DNA of 8,181 nucleotides from NZWG01 sp964478995 (GTDB taxonomy: Bacteria; Fidelibacterota; Marinisomatia; Marinisomatales; UBA1611), in the NCBI GenBank assembly GCA_964478995.1, contig CAYZJY010000081.1:1-8181 (forward strand). The letters run 5' to 3'. Numbering within the stretch: the stretch's first letter is position 1; the number at the start of each line of letters is the position of its first letter. Position numbers and translations under genes: made by a program. Shown piece by piece: positions 1-7,200 of the stretch. The notes beneath the pieces are model-generated. The model was not told where the DNA came from. It did no database searches and saw only the letters and a list, made by a program, of their open reading frames with translations.

Positions 1-273
1 TAACATGAATATCTGATAGGGTAACTCACCCGAAAATTGATTATTTGATAACCATAGTTCCTCCAATGAGATCATTTTTTTTATCGAACGAGGGATCCTA
101 CCTGAAAATTGATTATTGCTTAGATTGAGTAACCTTAATTTTTTGAGATTCAAAAGGGTCTTTGGAAATGAACCTGTTAAAAAATTGTTCTGAAGTCGCA
201 AGATCTCAAGATTGATCATATGTTCAAACTCAGTTGGCACTTGACCAAACAACTTCATTGAAGAAAGATCGAT
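1..273 (-). repeat. Tandem 24-residue leucine-rich repeats (72-bp period)
   Basis: Three full LRR units and one partial unit, continuing past the left edge. Each unit follows LxxNxLtGxxPxxxxxLxxLxxLx with no length variation. At DNA level the period shows as near-identical copies of gaaaattgattatt at about 32 and 104, 72 bp apart. The pattern matches the plant-specific LRR subclass, which also occurs widely in bacteria. Confidence 0.88.
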
Positions 274-1008
274 CTCTCTGGTAGCGACCATGTAATACTC
301 CTGACCCCATATATTGATCGGATAATCACCCTCCAAAACATTGCTAAATGATTCCAGGCCCCATTTATCCCGAACACCGATCTGGTAGTAATAAACAGAG
401 TCCATTGGTATGACAAATAGAGTATCAACTCTATTATCAAATTCATTGATGATGGTTCTATCACTCATCTCTCGATCAGTGGATCGGTAGATCATGTAAT
501 TAGAAAAATCATGATCTTGATTGCGCATCCATCTTATCTTTAAATGACGGTCATATTCGATAGGCAACAACTGTGTGATCTCCGGAGGCACGGTTTCAAG
601 TGTGTGTGTTGATCGCTCACCTCTGGTCATCATGCCATCATTGTTGCTGACCACTATCCAAAACCAATTTGCTATCGTAGGGTCAAACTCATCCAACACA
701 TGTACCGTGTCATTCACATTTAAAAAGACAGAAAGGGTATCAACATCAAGGGTATTATCTCTTGTGGTCAATAGAACATAACTTTTGAAGTTCAACTCCT
801 TTGAGGAATGCCATTTAATGGTCATTTCATCAAGGTCATATGATACAGAATGGATGGCGATCGCTTTAGGAGGAGATGGAGGAACAATGACCACAGGTTC
901 TGGCTGGGGTTGGGGTACTGGCTCTGGTTCTAGAACTACTTCTGGCGGTGTGCTGGCACAATTCCATAATAATCCCATGATCAAGATCGATGAAAAAGGG
1001 TGTCTCAT
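1..1008 (-). CDS. Putative surface lipoprotein with two FN3-like domains and leucine-rich repeats (3' end outside window)
   Basis: The frame is open from ATG at 1008 to the left edge, giving 336 residues with no stop. Residues 1-17 form a short signal peptide (R2, H3, hydrophobic 5-15) ending in LWNC. Cys17 is the likely lipidation site, although Asn at -1 is atypical. Residues 20-47 are a Pro/Glu-rich linker. About 50-138 and 141-222 look like two FN3-type beta-sandwiches (W66, Y77; W160, Y171, YYY at 206-208). A WGQEYY cap near 234 precedes plant-type leucine-rich repeats with an exact 24-residue period starting at L248, L272, L296 and L320 (LSNNQFSG.IP pattern). The role is probably surface ligand binding or adhesion; the ligand is unknown. 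An in-frame ATG at 1026 would add MGIIKE and leave a single base after the upstream stop. I prefer 1008 for its A-rich ATTAAAGAA leader and its more typical lipoprotein signal. The gene is real with high confidence; the function is inferred. Confidence 0.88.
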   Translation of the reverse strand, partial: MRHPFSSILIMGLLWNCASTPPEVVLEPEPVPQPQPEPVVIVPPSPPKAIAIHSVSYDLDEMTIKWHSSKELNFKSYVLLTTRDNTLDVDTLSVFLNVNDTVHVLDEFDPTIANWFWIVVSNNDGMMTRGERSTHTLETVPPEITQLLPIEYDRHLKIRWMRNQDHDFSNYMIYRSTDREMSDRTIINEFDNRVDTLFVIPMDSVYYYQIGVRDKWGLESFSNVLEGDYPINIWGQEYYMVATREIDLSSMKLFGQVPTEFEHMINLEILRLQNNFLTGSFPKTLLNLKKLRLLNLSNNQFSGRIPRSIKKMISLEELWLSNNQFSGELPYQIFML

Positions 1009-1027
1009 TTCTTTAATGATCCCCATC

Positions 1028-1189
1028 CTATCTCTTGCTCAAGTTTTCCTCTATCAATGATAATTTCTTCTCAACCTCATTGAGTTTCATTTTCATCAAC
1101 CCCAAATACCTCAGTTGCAGCAGGTTCAAGACCAATAATATGATTATTGCTGTCCTCTGGCTGTTGAATAGCGATCTAAGTCTTTTCAT
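1028..1189 (-). CDS. Small single-pass membrane protein with coiled-coil tail (53 aa, unrecognised)
   Basis: ATG at 1189 to TAG at 1028-1030 encodes 53 residues. Residues 1-12 are basic (K2, R3, R5, R12). Residues 13-31 are a hydrophobic helix (AIIILLVLNLL core), long enough for one membrane pass. Residues 32-53 are charged and carry an unbroken heptad pattern: L36, V39, L43, I46, L50 at 3-4-3-4 spacing, which predicts a short coiled coil. By the positive-inside rule the N-terminus would face the cytoplasm and the coiled coil the periplasm. The stop lies 19 bases before the preferred start of the LRR lipoprotein and 1 base before its alternative ATG at 1026, so the two are probably co-transcribed and perhaps translationally coupled. 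A clear Shine-Dalgarno is lacking; the leader is ATTAAA. I do not recognise a family. It could be an oligomerising accessory protein of the lipoprotein, or a chance ORF. Confidence 0.58.
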   Translation of the reverse strand: MKRLRSLFNSQRTAIIILLVLNLLQLRYLGLMKMKLNEVEKKLSLIEENLSKR

Positions 1190-1218
1190 TTTAATGTCAC
1201 TGGTTTATTAGCCCGTGA

Positions 1219-1225
1219 ATGTATA
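1219..1225 (-). promoter_or_regulatory. Possible -10 element for the 53-aa gene and LRR lipoprotein
   Basis: On the minus strand the sequence TATACAT lies 29 bases before the ATG at 1189, just downstream of the terminator. That is a plausible place for a promoter restarting transcription. No convincing -35 is seen: the 17-bp-spaced hexamer falls in the terminator's T run, and the Bacteroidota TTTG/TATnnTTTG spacing does not fit. This is weak support from position and the -10 match only. Confidence 0.28.
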
Positions 1226-1233
1226 ATCGATCC

Positions 1234-1277
1234 TTGAATCAAAAAACCCCGTTGATCAACGGGGTTTTTTGATCCAA
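1234..1277 (-). terminator. Symmetrical Rho-independent terminator after the protease gene
   Basis: The core 1238-1273 is a perfect 36-bp inverted repeat. A GC-rich stem CCCCGTT/AACGGGG with a GATC loop is flanked by A6 on one side and T6 on the other. Including one mismatch (1237/1274), pairing extends over 1234-1277. It starts about 15 bases beyond the TGA at 1292-1294, so it terminates the protease transcript. The A and T tracts are symmetric, so it should also work for transcripts from the left, although no plus-strand gene is seen. Confidence 0.93.
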
Positions 1278-1291
1278 TCATGGTCAAAATA

Positions 1292-4200
1292 TCACTTCAG
1301 GAGAAGCATCTTCCGTACTTGCGAGAACCCACCTGACTGGATCATGTAAATGTACATCCCTGCCGCAACGTGCTCTCCAACTTGATTGGTCGCATTCCAT
1401 GGAACTGCCTTCCTTCCTGCATCCTCATGCCCATCCACCAGTGTCCTCACGATACGACCCTGTATGTCGAATATGCGTATCATGACCTGAGCATCCTCTG
1501 GAAGATCATAGCGTATGGTCGTTACAGGATTGAATGGATTTGGATAGTTTTGATGAAGAGCATATGAATCAGGAACCAGATCTTCTTCTAACTGTAGAAT
1601 AGCAGCCTCTACCATGTCAGAATAGTCACTCACATTCCCTGAATTATCCACGGCCGATAAGCGATAGAAATTGGTTTGATTCAATTCATAGATAGCATCA
1701 AGGTAAGATGTATCCACTAGAGTAAATGTCTCAACACTTGAAAAATCCTCCATGATGGACTTCTCAAGTTCAAAATACTGAAAATCATCCGCACTGCTCA
1801 AATCCCAAGACAGATGGATGCCCTCATCCACGACAGTAGCCACCAGGCCTGTAGGCGCATCTGGTGCCAAGTTATCCAATGAATATCCTGATGCAGTGCC
1901 TGAAGGGAATGTACCCTCGTTCATGTATCCAATGACCATGAATTCAGTAATACCGTCATTCTCTACCGTTGAATCCATGACCGTTGATGCCTCATAGACA
2001 TAGCTCTCATCTCCTCCGGCTGCACCTGTGACCACACTTACCCAGGCAGTCGAATCATTGATCTCATCTAGTCTAAAGATGGTATAGAACTGGTTGGTCG
2101 CATCCACATGATCGAAGAATGATCGTTCAAACTCAACATAGACCCTACCTCCCTCATCATCAGGAATATCCACTATCGATGTGATCCGCGGTTGAAAATA
2201 TCGTGATTCCAGATGGAAAGTGTCACTCACAACGAACTCACCATCATCTACTAACAATGGTAGACTATGATCACCCTCATCAGGCGCATTTCCCATCAGT
2301 CTGAATGGTCCATCCTCAAAAACGATCCATTCAGGATAGGTCCAGGTAGGATCAAGCGATACGGAGAGTGAATCCGTATCAATATCACTCACAATAATTG
2401 GTAATTCGAAGTCCATTCCAACACCCACTAGTGCATGGAGTTGACCGAACTCTGGTGGGTCGTTCACTGGGAGAACTGTAAGCAGAAACTGTTCCACATC
2501 CACCGCACGGCCCATGTTATCACTAGCCAAAACTGTCACATCAACTGAACCACTCCAGTTAAAGTGTGAGTTTATATGAAGTGTTGTATCTTCTATGTAT
2601 CCAGTAACATATTCGTCTATTGAAAATGAAACATCAAAAGTAAGCGTATCATTGTCAACATCGGATGCAGAGATAGTGATCATCAAAGTTGAGTCCTCAT
2701 GCATCGTCGTGTCTACTAGATCAGCGAGTACTGGATCATCATTAACAGGCATGATGTTTATCACGATCAGCCCCGTGTCCATCAGTGCATCATATTGCCC
2801 ATTGGTCGTACCATCATCCATTAATAGATATTGCATGCTATCTGGTCCGAAATAATTCATGTATGGTTCATAGGTCAATAGACCATCCTCTCGTCCTAGG
2901 TCAAACGAACCATGTTCGAAGGAGGACATGGAGGTAAATGTGAGTGACTGATCATCATGTTCACCATTGAGCGAGTCACCATCATTCGCAGGAAGATAGG
3001 CAACGAGAGAACTATCCTCATTGATGTAGTACCAATGGTCAATTGCATTTGGCGGGTCATTGACCGCGGTCACATCCAGTTGAAATTCAACCGTATCCGA
3101 TAGTGAGTTCTCAATGGTCAGGATGACCTCCATGGATGCAACTCCGGTCCAATCTGTAATGGGCATTAGGCCGATCGTGTCACCAATCACCGATACCTCT
3201 ACCCCAGAGGTGTCACTGGTCACTGTTAGTTCATGTTCATACCCTGGATAGTCCACATCGATCGTCAGTTCCAGCATGCCATCCTCGTGTACTGAGGTGT
3301 CTGGCATGTCTGCAAGCATGACCTGTTCGAATACCGTTAAAGATGCAGACAGACTGATGTCAGGATCATCGGGATCATCACTCAAAAGATTGAGATCTGC
3401 AAAATACTCGCCTTGCTCCAATTCAGAAGCATTAAAATGGACATGTAAAGTGTCTGTTTCACCAACAGAAACAACTCCAGAGTCCTGAGATGTGGATATC
3501 CATGTGATCGTTGGGCTGTCAAGGGTGATCACGACCTGTCCATGACCGGAGTTCACGCCAGCCTCATTGTCCTGTTCATCCCCACTATTGTATGATGCAC
3601 CGCCGTATCCACCTGCTAGGTTTTCCCAACCATTACCACCGCTATAACCACCACCGCCGCCGCCATCGGCATAGCCATCACCAGCACCTCCACCAAATCC
3701 TCCGTAGCCAGTACCACCACCTGAATAACCAATGCCACCCATTCCTCCATTCACATATGAATATGATATAGTCGCACCATTATGACCACCAAACAGACCA
3801 TTTCCAAAAAAACCTGCACCAGAATTACCATTGCTTCCGGGCACGCCGCCTTGTCCAGCAGACCCTGTGGAAGTGCTACCATATGTCTCGATGATGGCAT
3901 CATATCCCTGATAATGAGTTCCAGAACCGCCGCCGCCGCCGGCAACGATCAGTATGGACTCATCTGAATCATGTGTTCCTCTTGTGACGAATGAACCACC
4001 GCCACCGCCACCAGCGTATCCTCCTTGATAAACACTTTCAGCAATTCCCATCTGTCCTATTAGGACCTGTAATATTTCACCTTCTTCTAGGTAGAAAGTG
4101 CCACTCATTCTCGCACCAAGACCTCCAGCAACACCGGCATTTGTCTCCCCACCTCCTTGAGCTCCAAAGACCTCGATCGTATATTCGCCTGACTGTGGCA

Positions 4201-7200
4201 CGGTCCACTGCTGTATCCCTTCATTGACGGTCACGCTTCCTTGGAGCGTGGTACTGTCGTACTCACCATCACAATCCTCTTGGGATGGACCTTCATGACC
4301 CTCACCACCACAATTATTAAAAGAATAAAATGTCCCGTCCCTACCATAGTCCAAGATGTCAATGCTCCAATTCAGATCGGCAACACCATCGTTTCCTATC
4401 ACAATGGAGCGAGTGGCCGAATCACCTAAAAAGAGATTCACATCCATCTGATCTGCCTCCAGTACAATGTTTGGATAGGGAACATTTGCGATCAGTTCCA
4501 CGGGAATGAGCAACTCAGGCTGGTCCTCATCATTGCTTAGGATCTGAATGTTTGTAGAATATGTACCTCCCTCAATGTCTACCGCACTGAACTGGACCTC
4601 AATGTCCTGTGAGGACCCAGGCGTTATGACTCCCGCTTCCGGTGAATAGGATAGCCAATCGGTCTGGGTCTGTCCAGAGACCCATGTCAATGCATTGGCC
4701 ATGAGGAGGATCACATCCGAATCAGGGTCCCAACCACCACTAAACTCATCAGTCGTCGGTGGAAAAAGACCCAGGTCTGCTCTATGGACTCCATTGATGT
4801 CCTTCGTCGCGACCATGGGTCTGCCATCCATCCATTCTGCGACCATGGTCGCACCATCACTAAGGCCACCAGTGGGTCTATAACAACTTCCACAACCTTC
4901 AAGAGACTCAACATCATTCAATATTGGGTGGTCCTCATCATGGATGGTCCCGATCGAACTATTTCCAGTAGTATTGCTAATAGGATCTATTGCCCAATAG
5001 TCCTCGGTGTCAAATCTTCCTTGAAGCCGTACACTGCCAACGGTGAACATGGCGCAGGCCACGCCTCCTCCAGCATCAACATAGTCCGCTAGATTATTCC
5101 CAAGCTCCGGTGCATTGCCAAAACTATAATCGGACCAAACGAAGACCGATCCAAATGCAGAGAGTTCTTCCAAGGTTGGCGTATCAAATCTGACATTTAC
5201 ATAGGAAACGCTATTGAACTGCTCTGTGTCGATCAACTTATTTATGACATCCATTGCCCAATTTTCATAATCGGCATAGAGCACTAGTACATCCAGAGAT
5301 CGTTCGTTTCGCTCACTTAGGATGGTTCCTGCCATGGGTCCATTGCGAGAGCCTGATAGGCCATCTTCAGCCCTTATGACGGGCATGTCGCCATTATCTG
5401 ACATGGATCGAGGCGATGTCCTACTCCTAGCATTGATGCTTGAAATAGCCTCTTCTACACTTAGGTTAGAACCAATGCCAGACACCTCTGACAATAAAAA
5501 TTGATTACCCGATGTTCTCCCTCTATCGTCCACATCGTCAAAGATGGCGGAATACCAGTCTAGGTCCGCCTCACCATTATTGTATACCGTAAGAATTTGA
5601 GTGGATGACTCCCCAACATATAGTTCCTCATCAAGTGAATCGGGTGAAACATCGATATCAGGGAACAACATGTCCACATCCAAGTGGACCGGGATCGATA
5701 CGATGGACTGATCTGGATCGTTGCTAGATATTTCCAACTGTGCATGATAGTCACCTGTATCAACATCCGTTGCGTTAAAACTAACTGTGACCTGCTGCGA
5801 AGAACCTGGTGCGATCGTTCCACTCATCACATCAGCCGATAGCCAGTCAGGGCCTGCATTTGCGGTCCAATTGATCGCATTGGCCCATACCTGATGCCAA
5901 TCACCCGATCCTACCCACGCTGGTCCCATGGTGACGGCTGTTATGGTTCCACCTGGCTGATTATAGACGATCAGTGGATCGCCATCACTCCACCAGGCCA
6001 CCGCGGTCGCATTGTCCCGCAGCGTGACCGGTCCTCCTCTAAAGGAACCTACCTGTAGGGAATTCACGCCCTCTGTCAATGGATGGTCAATGATCGTGCC
6101 CAAGGATGCGCTGGCATAGTCACAACTTCCATCATAGAGTGGGTCGATCGATTCTAGATCACCCCAGGTATACGGATTCCATGAGCCCACCTCACCTGTC
6201 CTATCCTGCCAATAGAACGTGCTTAATATGAGGTTACCTCCATTGATCACATATTCGGATAATACATTACCCACATTGGTTGCATTTGAAAATATTCCAT
6301 TCTCGTATAACATCACGAGATCAAACTGTTCAAGATAATCTAACTCTGGAGTCGTACTTGCATCCCATGTTGAGAACTCCACATTCTCCATTTCAGGTAG
6401 CATCTCATTGGCAAATATGTTGCTATTTCCTGTATTATTGGACAACAGAAGCATGTTGATGTCACCATCCCTACCTCCCGGATCTCGGCCCAAGAATGGC
6501 CTAACGGAAATTTCACTTGAATTTGGAGCACCAGGCCCCTCGTTCGAAGGTCGGTTTCTATTAATGACGGAATGCTGGAATGATGCATTTTCACCCATCA
6601 TCGTAAACCTTCCCAAGGCATCTGCGAGATCGATCTCCCAATCAAGATCTGCATCACCATCATTATGGATCGCGAGGGTCTGTGTGGCTGAGTCCCCTAC
6701 AATGAGATATTGATACATGGAATCAGGGTCGACCTGAATATTGGCAAAGGTAGGATTATTCTCAACGTGGTTATGAAGTTTTGCTCTAAGGTTGATATTG
6801 TAACTTTCTCCTATGGTACTAGAATAACTTGTACCATTACCGGAGAAATAGGAGCGACCAGTGGGTGTAGTGATCTTATCAAACGATATGGCATAGGCTT
6901 GATCCACTATCTTATGGGTGACAAAGAATTCCTGTCCTGGCTGAATTAATACTGAGTCGATGGGTATGGAGTGCCATCCTCTTTCAGTTATGGTCCCTGA
7001 AACTTGATATAGTTGATTTCCTAGTGTAGTACCGTCAAATGAATCATATACCTTAAGTTCATAGGAACTCTCGTCATATTTAAACCCAATGTCAACCTCC
7101 GTTAGATAGCCATTTTGCTCTTCCGTGCTTGGATATTCAAATACAACACCACCCCAACTGTCTTGTGGAGAGGAATATCCCCAGCCCGAGCCTGACATGC

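Noticed and set aside
1..120. 72-bp spaced repeats as a possible CRISPR or mobile repeat
   Set aside because: They are the coding period of leucine-rich repeats, with no spacer structure.
255..464. Minus-strand 69-codon frame
   Set aside because: It is out of frame with, and inside, the LRR lipoprotein gene, whose frame shows FN3 and LRR motifs.
575..1060. Two plus-strand open frames (575-781 and 785-1060)
   Set aside because: They lie opposite the minus-strand FN3/lipoprotein frame, which has recognisable domains; their own translations are low-complexity and unlike any protein I know.
1222..1227. Plus-strand TATAAT as a promoter
   Set aside because: No plus-strand gene follows, no -35 is visible, and any transcript would meet the terminator at once.
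3751..4227. Open frames on both strands opposite or within the glycine-rich region
   Set aside because: Composition bias of the GGN codons keeps other frames open; the translations are His/Ser/Thr-rich shadows.
5380..5530. Possible frameshift or degenerate stretch in the Ser/Arg-rich region of the protease
   Set aside because: The frame continues without a stop and the flanking landmarks of copy 2 are intact; it reads as a disordered linker.
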